From Yamagishiella unicocca (taxonomy: Eukaryota; Chlorophyta; Chlorophyceae; Chlamydomonadales; Volvocaceae), in the NCBI GenBank assembly GCA_003116995.1, contig BDSL01000008.1:1054001-1118000 (forward strand): a stretch of 64,000 bases of DNA, given 5' to 3'. Every line of letters starts with the position of its first letter. The first letter of the stretch is position 1. The notes below the pieces were generated by a model. The model made no database searches. It saw only the letters and a program-made list of their open reading frames with translations, and had not been told where the DNA came from. The translations under genes and the position numbers were made by a program. Below, one piece after another: positions 11,102 through 22,579 of this stretch.

Positions 11102-12848
11102 GGAAAGCAGCTGCCGTGCTGAAGGTAAGGGCGGGGAGGGGCCGGGGACGCGGGTACGACGCGCGCGCCTGCGTCGCTGCCATTAGTTTGTGTGGGAGTC
11201 AAAACCTAGGGATGAATAAGTGTCCGCGGACAGTAAATTACCCGAGCGGTGAGGTTTGTGTGCGAGCGCCCAGCCAGTCGCAAACACGCTTTGCGACTGG
11301 ACAGCGCGACCCGTGGGACGAAGGGGCGGTCGATCGATTGGATCGACCAGCTGGGCTGTCCCCCCGGAAGTGACAAAGACCCAACGCAGCAGCAGTAGAA
11401 CATTCGACCGCAGCAGCAAGCCACTTGGACACACGCGAAGTACGCTCTGGAGAAATGGGCGTGTGTTGCGCCAATTCAAGATTTGTGTGCGCAAATCCAT
11501 CCTTTGGACGTGTGCGCGGCAGGTTGTACGGTATTTGTACGGTATTCGTATTCTTTTCGCGCGGCAGGCGCAGGACGTTTGGCCTCCCTCACAGTTTGCG
11601 CCACGTTAGTGGCTGTTTGACGGTTGTTGGCGGTTTGACGGTGAGTGGTTGAGGTGATGCAGCCTCGGTTTCGAACCGGCTGCGGTGGCGGACTGTTGGG
11701 GACAGAGGAGCCGTGGCATTGATTCAACTACCGTACATCCAATGAAGAGCATTACTGCCGGCATATACTCCTACGACACAATATGGTATTTGATGAGGCA
11801 CTTGTTGGACGAAAAGTGAGAGCATGTATTGGGTGGGAAAACGTCCGTGCGAAGCGCAGAGGGAAGAGCATATGGTACGTCTGCCCCTCTGGTGTGCCCC
11901 TCGGGGGTAGGGGTTGCCTGGAGGCGGATGGCCGACGTCAGAAGTTGGGGCTGGCAACGACACCTTTGCTTTCAAGCACGAGTGCTTAGCACAAACTGAA
12001 GCGCCTGTAACATAAATGAGGAAACGGTTACAACGCCTACGGAGACCGTACAGGCGAGCTCTTGTCTTTTCAGTGTACGGCAGTAAGAGGACTGCGCACG
12101 GTCACGGGTTTTCGTTTCCAGGGCTTGGTGGCTCCGGATCCGTCATACATCTGGCTGAGTTCGTCGCCGCCGGAGGTCAAAGCCCGCTAGTGGCTTTCCT
12201 CTCTTGCATCTAGGCCGGTACTGCATATTCCTTTTAAAATGAACAACGCAACTTACACACAACAAGAGCCTTGGCTTTCGCGGGACGGGGCCGTCGCGGG
12301 CGGTCTCCCCGAATGGCCCGTGGGTCAACGACCCCAGGAAAGGCCGAACAAGCAGACCGCCAGAAAAAATGACGCAAATGAGGCCCATGTAACCGCAATC
12401 ATCTGGGAATTGAGCGTGCCTGTGGCAAGGTCCTTCGCGTAAGGAAGTGGTTAAAAGCCCTTGTAATTGAGCAATGAGACGGCGCCGCGTGGATTGATCG
12501 AGGCATATTATTATCGAATTTTGTAGGCGGAGTTTGCATTACGACTTCTTCGCGTTGGGCGTTGGCATGGGTGCATTTGTATTCTGCGGATGGGTTATGC
12601 GCCGTGCATGGCAATTCATAGGCGTGCGGGCGGCTTCATACTGATACAGTCCTACTTTTAAATTGGTTGACGCATAAGTGGGTTGATCGCGCTGCGCTAA
12701 CGCTGTCCCTACAATTTCCAGCTCAGCGTAGTCGACTGGTCTTCTCAACCAGAAGTGGCCTGCGTCTCGCCCAGCATATACAGACGACGCTACTGTACTT
12801 TATTGTTTCCCAATTGCCCTTGCATCGTTGCACTTGTCCAACAGCGCT
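11102..12848. other. Intergenic region between the ZC3H3-like gene and isoamylase
   Basis: No coding exon was recognised. It should contain the 3' UTR of the zinc-finger gene and the promoter of the isoamylase gene. TGTAA occurs at 12006-12010 and again at 12462-12466. Confidence 0.45.
12006..12010 (+). promoter_or_regulatory. Possible polyadenylation signal TGTAA
   Basis: TGTAA lies about 905 bases past the stop of the ZC3H3-like gene and could end its transcript. The distance is long but within what these algae use. Confidence 0.25.
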
Positions 12849-15800
12849 ATGCTTCTGCACGGCCCTGGCCTTACGGCCCTTTCGCGGCGACAACGCCAGG
12901 GCCTCTGCAATGGCAATCGGGATTGCATGAACGCAGTGAGAACGCATGCGCGGGGTGTCGCAGCAGGACGATGGATACGGACCCAAAGGTGCGCACAATT
13001 GCTCTTTTCGTGGGCGGTTGTTGTTGGGCGGTCACCGCTTCGACCTGTCCTGCGTCTGCCCCACAGCATGCTTTCTTAATTATTGTAACATCCTTCAAAA
13101 TTGTTGCCGCACGGCCGCTCGGCTACCTTGGACGTCTCGACCTGTATGGATAACGCACGCATCGGCATATGTGCGCAGGGGAATCCTACCGCCCCCGCGG
13201 GTCGCATCAATTGAGCTGGAATCGCCAAAGCTCTCCAGCAGCCCCGTTACCGTCAGCACGAAGAAGCTGTTCTCCGAGCCCTCGGGCCAGCCGGGTTCCG
13301 TGGTTCATGGCCCCGCCCTAACCGGCAGGCCTGATCCGCTAGGCGCAAGCATTGACGCTGATACGGTACGCGCTGCATCGCTTCACTGAAGCAGCGAGAT
13401 GTCGAATTGGGCCCTGCCGGGCTACGGCACGACTTGTGATGGTTTGACGAGGCTTTACCGCAGGGGCACGCCCCCCCCCCGCGCCCACACTCGCGTGTAA
13501 AGCTACGCTTGAAACGACTAAGCGCAGAGTGCGCGTTCCCGCGCTCCCAATTCCATCAGCCTCGTCGAGCCAGGCCGGCTGCTCCCAACCCAAAACCCAA
13601 TCTGAACCCAAGCCCAAACCCAAACCCGGACGCCCATGCATCGCCCCCCTCTCGACGCCACAGGGCGCCATCAACTTCGCCATCTTCTCCTCCTCGGCCT
13701 CCGCCGTCACGCTCGTCCTGTTTACGGAGGCTGACCTGGCAGTGGGCCGCTCGTCCTTCGAGGTGCCGCTCGACCCGCTGGTCAACCGCACTGGCGACGT
13801 TTGGCACGTGACGCTACCCAACCTCCGGGACGACCTGCTGTACGGTAAGCCGAGCACACGTGGCCTCCCTCGCTGATGTACGGCAGTGACGTCAGGACGG
13901 CGCGCTTGGGGCTGAGGCGCCCGTCACGGTCCCGGGCCCCCGACCCATGACCCACGGAGCACTTCACCATCGGCGCGACTCTGATTGGCCCCAGTCCCAC
14001 ATACCCACCCCCAAACGAGAGCCTCATGTTGCCCCTGATTCGCACCAACTCCCACAACCCCCTGCATTGACCCAATTTCGCCGGCTTCCTTACGCTTGGC
14101 CCCATCACCCACGCTCCGCGCTCCTGCTCCTCCTGCTCCCCGGCCCCCCGACCCTCCGACCCCCGGTGCCTCCAGGCTACCGCGTCAAAGGCCTGCACCA
14201 GGACACGGACAAGGACTACCCGGGGCACCGCCACGACGAGGTGGGTCGGTGGTCGGCAGGTGCAGGCGGGGTTGGCGGGCGGTCGGGGCAGGATCGGTGC
14301 CCCACCGGACAGCTGGAGAGGAGACAGGGTTGCTGGGATGACATGGGCCGGAATGTGCGCGTTGGTTCGGACCCAGGATGGCGTCTGAAAGGTGGTATCC
14401 AGTGAGCAGAGCTGCTGAGCGGACGTCGTTGCGAGGGGCGTGGCGAGGCGGCGCCACATCAAAGCGGGGCCCTCGAGGCACCCTCGTGGTTTCCAGTGTG
14501 CGACCAAGGCGACGAGGCATTGAGGACTTAAGGGAGGCGTTGGAACGTGCGTGCGGGGGTGCGGATGGGGCGGCAGCCCCCAGGGGTGCGTGCGGTGCGG
14601 CGCAGGGACATGCAGGGGGAGGATGGCGAGGGGGCGAGGATGTCACGGCACTGCCGTATAGCGCCGCACGGCACCAGGCCGTAGCCCCGTGGGGGGGGGA
14701 TCCCGTACTTGTGGAATCCTGCCGCGGGAACATTATATTATACGGTGGGCCCATGGGTTCGCTCCCGCCATCCTCGCCATCGCCTCTTCCCTGGCCGCGA
14801 CATAAGGCCCCCCGTCCCAGCACAGGCCTTCTGTACGGCCGTTATGCACGGCACGGTGGGCGCCGGGATGCGCCTGCCAGCCCCGCCCGCAGCCGCCACG
14901 CCATTCCCCTGACTCACCTCCCCATAAGCGCTCGGCCACCAGGAGCGCCTGTCTCAGCACCGCTGGCGAAATGTGAAAACTTCCTGCTTACCTCTGCGAG
15001 CGGTACGAACTTCATTTCCCCAACCACGAGTTCATTTCCCTCCAGCGGATACGGCACCTCCCGCTTTCAGCCACCCTCCCAAACGCCTCCGTTCCTTCCC
15101 TCCCTCACCCCACCCCGCGCTCCTCAGTTCCAACCCCTCCATCTCCCCGCTCACCCCTCTCCCCCCCCGTGCCTGCACCAGGGCCGCGTGGTGTTGGACC
15201 CCTACGCCATCGCCGTACTCAACCGCCGCCGCTGGGGCCAGATGGGGCCTAATCTGCCGTACGGCGAGCCCCACGTGCTGGGCATCATGCCCACGTGGCC
15301 TCAAGCGGCGGCTGCGCTTCCCGCCGCCAGCTCTCGCTCTTCCGGTTTCGACTGGGAGGGCGACCGGCCTCTGAACCTGCCTATGGAGAGCCTGGTGATC
15401 TACGAGGCGCACGTGCGGGGGTTCACGGCGCACCACACCAGCGGGGTGAAGGCACCCGGTGCGTGTGCGTACGACTGCGTGGGGGAGGATAACGGCAGCT
15501 ACTGCCGGCACTGCTGTTACTGCAGCTACTGCCGGTATTGCACCTGCTTCCCAATCTGCAGCTACTGCCGGCACTTCAGCTCCCCAATTTGGGCTTGAGG
15601 GCTCGGGCGCGTTTGAGGGGTGGGTGGTGGGAGGGAGGGGCGAGGGCGCTGACGCGGCCTCCTTACCGTAACGACCGGCCCACATCCTCGCACACCCTGT
15701 TGCCGCGCTCCCCCGGTGGGTGCTCGCTGTGCTACTGCCGTCCTGCTGTCGTACGACCGCAGGCACTTACGCCGGCATGATTGAGAAGCTGGACCATCTG

Positions 15801-18800
15801 CAGTCCCTGGGCATCAACGCCATCGAGCTGCTGCCGGTGTTTGAGTTCAACGAGCTGGAGTACTACAGCCAGATCCCGGGGTCGGACGAGTACAGGTGCG
15901 TGTGTTATCTAAACCACGAGGCGCGGATAAATTTATTATTTGTGTCACATTTGGCAAACTACCGGTCAGTGTGGGAAGAACTGGTTGTACACATGGGGAG
16001 GGAGGCGACTGGCGAGGTAGGACAACAGGGCCGAAGCGGTTGGGGTCTGGAAGGGTTGGGGGCGTGGCCCGGCCCGCCTTCTCTGGGCCGCCGTCCTGAA
16101 GAGCAGCCTACTCCCGGCCGGGACGCAGGTACAACTTCTGGGGGTACTCAACCGTCAACTACTTCAGCCCCATGGGTCGCTACAGCGCCGCGCTGGCGGA
16201 GGGCCGTCACGTGCGGTCCACATGCGACGAGTTCAAGGAACTGGTTAAGGAGTGCCACCGCCGAGGAATCGAGGTGCGGGAGGGCCGGGGGACGTGAGAG
16301 GAAAAACCGTGCGTTGGCACTGAAAGATAAAACAATCAGAAAACGTTTGTCGCATGCATTTGGAATTTCACGCTGGGGAACTTGGGGGCCGGGGAACGGG
16401 CTGAGGAGCGGCGGGGTCGGAGAACCATGTCACCCTAGGCTCACGTATCAGCCTGTGGTGCCGTACCCTGTATGCCGTACTGATCGGCCCTCTCTTGTGT
16501 CGTACCATCTCGCAGGTAATCCTGGACGTGGTGTTCAACCACACCGCCGAGGGTAACGACCGCGGCCCCACCATTTCCTTCCGCGGGCTGGACAACCGGG
16601 TGTACTACATGCTGGCTCCAGGGGGGGAGTACTACAACTACAGGTCCGGGGGGAGCTGGGGACCGAGGGGTCTGGTCGGCGGGCGGGGCCGGGAGGGCAA
16701 AGGGGCAGAGGCTGGGGATGCTGTCTCTGTGCTCAACAACGGGTCACGTCGGGGCGGGTCAAGAGAAGAGTGGAGTGGGCGCGGGTTGCAATTGTGTGGA
16801 TGCTGCAAAAACATGTCATGTGTCCACATTGTCGGGAGATCCTTTCTCGGGCTCCGAGACCAGCCTGCCTGCGTGTGCACCCCGCACCTCCCTTGAGCTC
16901 GCACCCACCAACCCACCTCTCCCCCCACCCACCCGTCGACCCCGCCCACCCACAGCGGCTGCGGCAATACTCTCAACTGCAACCAGCCGGTCGTACGGCA
17001 GTTCATCCTGGACTGCCTGCGCCACTGGGTCACCGAGTACCATGTGGACGGCTTCAGGTAGGAACGGCTGGACGAATGTCGTACGGCAGAGGGACCTTTG
17101 CTACAGGAGCCTTTGCCAGAGGGGCGCTTTGTCCCTCCTCTACTCCCACATTGGCGCACACACCCGTGCGCATGAGGGAAAATGAAGATGATGTCAATCG
17201 GCGCCTGCCCTCTCCTCTGCCCCCCGTACTCCCTGCCTCTCCCCGCCTCAGGTTCGACCTAGCTTCCATCATGACTCGCGCCCCCAGCGCCTGGCACCCG
17301 CAGCAGTACGACGAGGAGACGGGCGAGCGGGTGGCCATGTCCAGCGGGGGGGCCATCATCAGCGCGGAGGGTGGGTCGGGGTTCTGTGGGGTTACGGGTT
17401 CCGGGGGGGGGAGGCGCGGGGGAATGCGTGGGTGGACGGGTCGGTTTATGCGGAGGGACTGGGTTCAGCACGTCACAGGGGGCTAAGAGGCTCTTAAGCG
17501 ACATGAAGCGTGGGGCCGGAGGATGTGGGAGCCGTGGGGTTGGGATTGGGCGGCATTTGACGACCAAACATGACCTCAATAGCTCGCCAAACTTGGCCAC
17601 TTGGGCACGGTGCCCGGACACAACCTCCTGGTTACCGCATCCTCTGTTTGCACCCCACTCCACCCAGTGCTCCAGCATGCGCCCATAACTATGTGTCCGA
17701 AGACAAATGCGCCAGATACTCTACCTATGTCGTGTAACCGGTCTTCATGCCGCTGGTACTGGCCGCTCAGGTGTCATGACGGACGGCGGTGGTGTCCCCA
17801 CGGGCACCCCCCTGCCCGACCCCCCCCTGGTGGAGTCCATCAGCGAGGACCCGGTGCTGCGGAACACCAAGCTCATAGCGGAGGCGTGGGACTGTGACGG
17901 CCTGAACCAGGTGGGGCGGCAGGAGGGCGGCTGGCGGGGGTGAGGGCCTGAGCTAGGTGGGGCAGCAGGGGGGGCGGCTGGCGGGGTTCACAAAGGGTTT
18001 CGCGACAAGTGGAGGAAGCAGTGCGCATGCGGGATGTCGGGTGCTGGGGGTGCGACTTGAACCGGGGTTCATCACGCCAGGATGTCCCACAGAGCAGCTA
18101 TTGAGGCACATGAAGCACCGAAACACACCTGGCCCGCCCTCCCTGCCCCGCCTCAATACCCCCCCCCCGCAGGTGGGCGCCTTCCCGCACTACGGCGGCC
18201 GCTGGTCGGAATGGAATGGCAAGTTCCGCGACGTGGTCCGCAACTTCATCAAGGGAACGGATGGCCCCTGGGCGGGGGACTTCGCCTCCGCCATCTGCGG
18301 CTCGCCCAACATGTACGCCAACGCGCAGGCGAACGAGAGCGACTGGTGCGGCTGGGGGCAGGGGGAGGGCGAGGGCGAGCGAGGGTTCGGGCCTTGGAGG
18401 GAGAGGACGACAGCTTGCAGAGGCGAGGGGGTTGACAAACAGTTTAGTCCAGCCAGGGTCTCTCGGAAAGACCCGAAACCCTGCCATGATTGGGGGGGTA
18501 CAGTTCAAGGTGGGCAGCTTCGTCTTCGCTGGGCTCAACGGCCCCCGCCGGACTCCCTGCACCACCCCTCCGGACCCATCCTCCCTTCTCGCGGCTGCGC
18601 CCCCTCCTGCTCCCCCTCCTGTGTCAGGTGGGGTAACAACGGCGGGCGGCAGTGGCGGGGCAGCCGCGGCCCCAACGCGTCCGTCAACTTTGTCACCGCG
18701 CACGACGGCTTCACGCTGGCGGACGTGGTGAGCCCGGAGGGCGGGATCGGGGTTTCGGAGCTGAAGTGGGGGCGGGAGCGGGGTTTCGGAGCTGAAGTGA

Positions 18801-21800
18801 GGGCGGGAGCGGGGTTTCGGAGCTGAAGTGAGGGCGGGAGGGAGAGAATCGCCCGCAGCAGGATTCCGGACAGGGGCTGTAGGCCAGGAGAGGTTTGAAG
18901 TTGGGCGCATCCCAATCCCAAAGCCATCAGATCGCGCCGCTCTGCACCTCCCCTTGCCCTTCCTCTCGCCGCTCGCGGCACACAAATTACCCCCCCCACA
19001 CCACCACCATACACACAAACACACACGCCCCCGCACCGCCGGCGCACAGGTGTCGTACAACAGCAAGCACAACGAGGCGAACGGCGAGGACAACCGTGAC
19101 GGCGAGCAGCATAACAACTCGTGGAACTGCGGCGAGGAGGGGCCCAGCGTCAAGTGGGACGTCAACGTGAGCGCGGACGTCCGGGCGGGGGAAAGGGAAA
19201 AAGGGGGGGGCCCGAGGAAGACCTGTGTACGATGAGAAAATCTTTTGGGACATACGTTTGGAGGTGCATGCTGCAGGACTTGGTTGAGGAACCCCGAGGA
19301 CCGGCGAAATAGAAGAAAGAGGGCTGGGGGAGCTGGAGGGCGAAGGGTGGGATGAGGGGATGGGAGGCAGACGGCATGCGCGGGGAGGGGGACTACATGG
19401 CAGGGAGGGGCGAGAGCGCGCAGCGACTGCCTGCTGCTGCTGCTGCTGCTGCACGGCCCGCGACCTCTCGAGCCTATCCTCTCACTGCGTCCAGTCGTCC
19501 TCCGAAACCACCCGTCCGAGCTTTCTGCTCCTGAGACCCCTTCCTTGTGCCTGTTCTTCCCCCCCCCCACACACACGCACACTTGCTCCCCCTCCTCCCC
19601 CCCCCTGGGGCCTTAACCCGGTCTTTTTGCAACTCCCCCCCACCGCCACCTCGTCCCACAGCGGCTGCGTCAGCGCCAAATCCGCAACCTGGCTGCCGCG
19701 CTGCTGCTGTCATGCGGGGTGCCCATGCTCACCATGGGCGATGAGTACGGGCACAGCAAGGACGGCAACAACAACACCTACTGCCACGACTCGGAGCTCA
19801 ACTACGTCAAGTGAGGCCCCAGGGCGGCGAGGGCGCTTGCTGGGGAGGGCGCTTTGCTGGGGAGGGCGCTTTGCTGGGGAGGGCGCTTTGCTGGGGAGGG
19901 CGCTTTGCTGCGGAGGGCGCTTTGCTGCGGAGGGCGCGGGCGGATGAGGAATGGCGAGGAAACCTGTTTACGCGGCATAGAAGGAATAGCGAGAGAGGGA
20001 GAGGATTGCTACCGGATGGGGATGGGGAGAGGAGGAGCAACGTACGGCGGGTGGGGTACTTTTGGGGCGCCTTGGGTGGAGGTTGGAGAGCGTGTGTGGC
20101 GCGCGCGCAGTGCCGTACCGACCTTCCGTGAACGGCCGCGTGTCGTACTGTTTGCAGGTGGGACAAGCTGGCCGCCGACCCCACCGGCTTCAACCGCTTC
20201 ATGCGGCTGCTGGTCAACTTCCGTCGCGCCAGCTCGGTGCTGCAGCGCACCACATATGTAACGGACAGGGATGTCCAGTGGCACGGCGAGGTGGGTCGCG
20301 GGGCGGGAGGCAGAAGAGATGAGGAAGCCCGTAGTCCCGAGGAAACTTGTGAAGCGGAAACCCGTAAAAAAAGCGGATGATGAGGGGGGAGAGAGAGGAA
20401 GAGGAAACACGAAGTAGAAGCGGGCAGGGAAAGAGAGAGAGGGAGACGAAGAAGAAATGCGTGGATACCATTCTGCGGGAGGGTGGGGCCGGAGAGAAAC
20501 CCGCGAACCGTCACGAAGCAGCAGAGGGAGACGGGTTGGAGGGGGGGGGCGGGAGGCAAGGGGGTAAAGGGTAGCCCGCAAGGGGTGCCAGGCGAGGGAG
20601 GAGCTGCGGGAAGGGCAAGGTGCGCCGACCCATGCAGTGCCGCGATCACGAGTGGGGTTAACGGAGAGGAATCATCGGCTAGGGTTTTGAGGCGCGTGGA
20701 GCAGGTTGACGAGGCGCCGACCTGGCCGGTATCTCTGTGCGCCAGTATATGTGTTTCCGCTGCCTCCCAACCCCTCCCCAACTCAGCTATCAGCGCAGTC
20801 CTCTGCGCCCCGGTCCCCCTACCTGGCCCCCCGTCCTCTCTGACCCCGTGCCCCCCCCCCCTTCCCCTGGCTTTACACGGTCTTTCCTCTTCCCCCTCCT
20901 CCCCGGGTTTCCTCTCTCCCAACGCCAACCCCCAGATGCCCAACCAGCCCGACTGGAGCGAGACCAGCCGCCTGGTGGCCTTCACCCTCCGGGACAACAA
21001 GGGCGGCGGCCTGTACGTGGCCTTCAACACCAGCCACGTGCCCCGCGTCCTCAAGATGCCCGTCTTCGGCAGCCGCGTGTGGCAGCCGCTGGTGGACACG
21101 AGCAAGGTGCGGCGGGTGCCGTACATGTCGTACGCGTCGTGCGCGCGTCTTGATTTGGGTGAGGGATGCCCTCGGGGGCGGCCTTCGGCGCCACCCTGAC
21201 CGAGGGAAGGCTGCGTGGAAACGCGGCAGGGCAGGCTGCGTGCCTAGGTGGGGTTGCCTGATTTCCAGACCCAGCCTCCGTCGTGTAACTCATAAGGCCC
21301 CTACTGCAGCCAGCAGCCCTCGAGGGCCAAGCTGAGCCGCACTTAGCACATGGCTGACGTCAGACTGGCGGCTAACAGCATCGTATCGTGGAGCGCCAAC
21401 CGCCAAAACACAGCTAGCTGGCTGACAACACCCATACGCACACACGCACACACCCGCTTGCGTCCAGGTGGCGCCGTACGACTTCCTGGTTGCTGACGAC
21501 GCGCTGAGCGCTGATGACGTCAAGGCTGCGCGCCAGTCGATGGCCATGTGGACCTACGAGCATACTTACCCGGTCCTTCCCTGGAGCTGCGTGGTCCTGG
21601 TTTCGGCGCTGGAGGAGCCGGGGGCGACCATGATGATCAAGTGCGCGGGCCGGGGCGGGGCAGGGCTCAAGGGAGGGGCGAGGTACAGGCCATGCGGCGG
21701 GGGGCGGAAGGAGGGGTGCGGAGTGGGACCGGGCCAGGAAGCGGCGTCAAGGCGGGGCGGGGCGGGACGGAAAGGAGAGGGCTATCGGGGGGTGGGTTCC

Positions 21801-22579
21801 CTGGAGTACGGCACTGTGCACGCGCAGACCTCGCCGCTAACACTCACACACACACCGCCTGCATCCTGAATTTCCTTCACAGGCGCACGTCCCAAGAGTC
21901 CAGCCCCGCTGGTCGCTCCGGAACCAGCGGCCCGATGAACCCCATGGCCTGGGCCAACAACGTGATCAGCAACCAGGTGGGCGAGCTGCTGGGGAGATTG
22001 GAGCGGGTGCTTGGCAGGGTGGCGTGGGAGAGGAGGGGGGTATTCCGCACGCTAGCGACCCAGCTGCCGGTCCCGGGTTTGTGGATCTAGCAAGGACTGA
22101 AGCGATGGCCCCCAGATACCCCTACCGCTGCTGCTGCCGCTGTTGCCGTACCCAAAACACCTCGCACCCCCACCCCCTCCCCTGCCGCCCCGCAGCCCCC
22201 GCCAGCACCTGCGCAGCGGTCCGCTGCACCCCAGGCGGCCACGCATGGCGCGTACGGCAGCGCAACGTCGTCGTACGGCGGGTCGTCGGTCTCCCACCAG
22301 ACGCCTGCAACCTCCTCCTCCTCCTCCGCCTCCCATTCCTCCCCTGTCGGCACCGCCGCGACGTCCCACGGGTCGGCGCCCACGCGTAGCAACTGGCGCA
22401 ACATGCTGCAGGGCGCCTCGGACGCCGCCGCCGCGGCCTTCCGCCCGGCGTCTGCGGACCAGCCGGGTCATGGCGGAGCGGGAGAGAAGCTGTCGGCCGC
22501 AGAGCAGGCGGCCCTGGATGCGGCCGTGCGGGAGAACGCAGAGCTGCGCCGGCGCCTCGGGCTGAGCGGCGGCCGTTAG
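12849..22579 (+). CDS. ISA1: Isoamylase-type starch debranching enzyme (ISA1 class)
   Basis: It hydrolyses alpha-1,6 branches of pre-amylopectin in the chloroplast. Twenty exons join in consistent phase to 1036 aa: 12849-12988, 13179-13365, 13664-13844, 14176-14240, 15182-15458, 15763-15895, 16129-16273, 16516-16643, 16956-17057, 17252-17370, 17771-17910, 18173-18345, 18628-18727, 19050-19166, 19662-19810, 20158-20290, 20936-21106, 21468-21640, 21883-21976, 22196-22579. The N-terminus ([17 protein letters not shown]...) looks like a plastid transit peptide. The CBM48 region starts near GRPDPLGAS and [12 protein letters not shown]13 motifs follow: [10 protein letters not shown] (~263), DVVFNHT (380-386), GFRFDLAS with nucleophile Asp455, LIAEAWD with acid/base Glu530, and TAHDGFT with His622-Asp623. 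[17 protein letters not shown] and [12 protein letters not shown] point to ISA1 rather than ISA3. The tail (from about 880) is Ser/Ala-rich and ends in a charged helix. Exon 1 is chosen by phase and transit-like composition, so it is the least certain. Confidence 0.93.
18741..18835 (+). repeat. Tandem repeat in isoamylase intron 13, about 31-bp unit x3
   Basis: Three near-identical units built on GGGTTTCGGAGCTGAAGTG, each followed by a G-rich spacer, start just after the donor site of intron 13. The repeat is intronic and non-coding. Confidence 0.7.
19832..19938 (+). repeat. 17-bp minisatellite in isoamylase intron 15
   Basis: About six tandem copies of GCTTTGCTGGGGAGGGC, the last two with a GCTGCGG variant, lie about 20 bases after the exon 15 donor. 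The array is intronic. Confidence 0.85.

Noticed and set aside
13590..13640. Telomere-like CCCAAACCC repeats
   Set aside because: The run is short and irregular, lacks the CCCTAAAA unit of these algae, and lies within isoamylase intron 2.
13529..13663. Coding extension of isoamylase exon 3 upstream of [10 protein letters not shown]
   Set aside because: The frame is open but Lys/Pro-rich and non-conserved. An AG acceptor at 13663 joins in phase to [14 protein letters not shown], which restores the conserved family sequence.
18098..19582. 494-codon minus-strand frame
   Set aside because: It is antisense to isoamylase exons 12-14, whose plus-strand reading is unambiguous.
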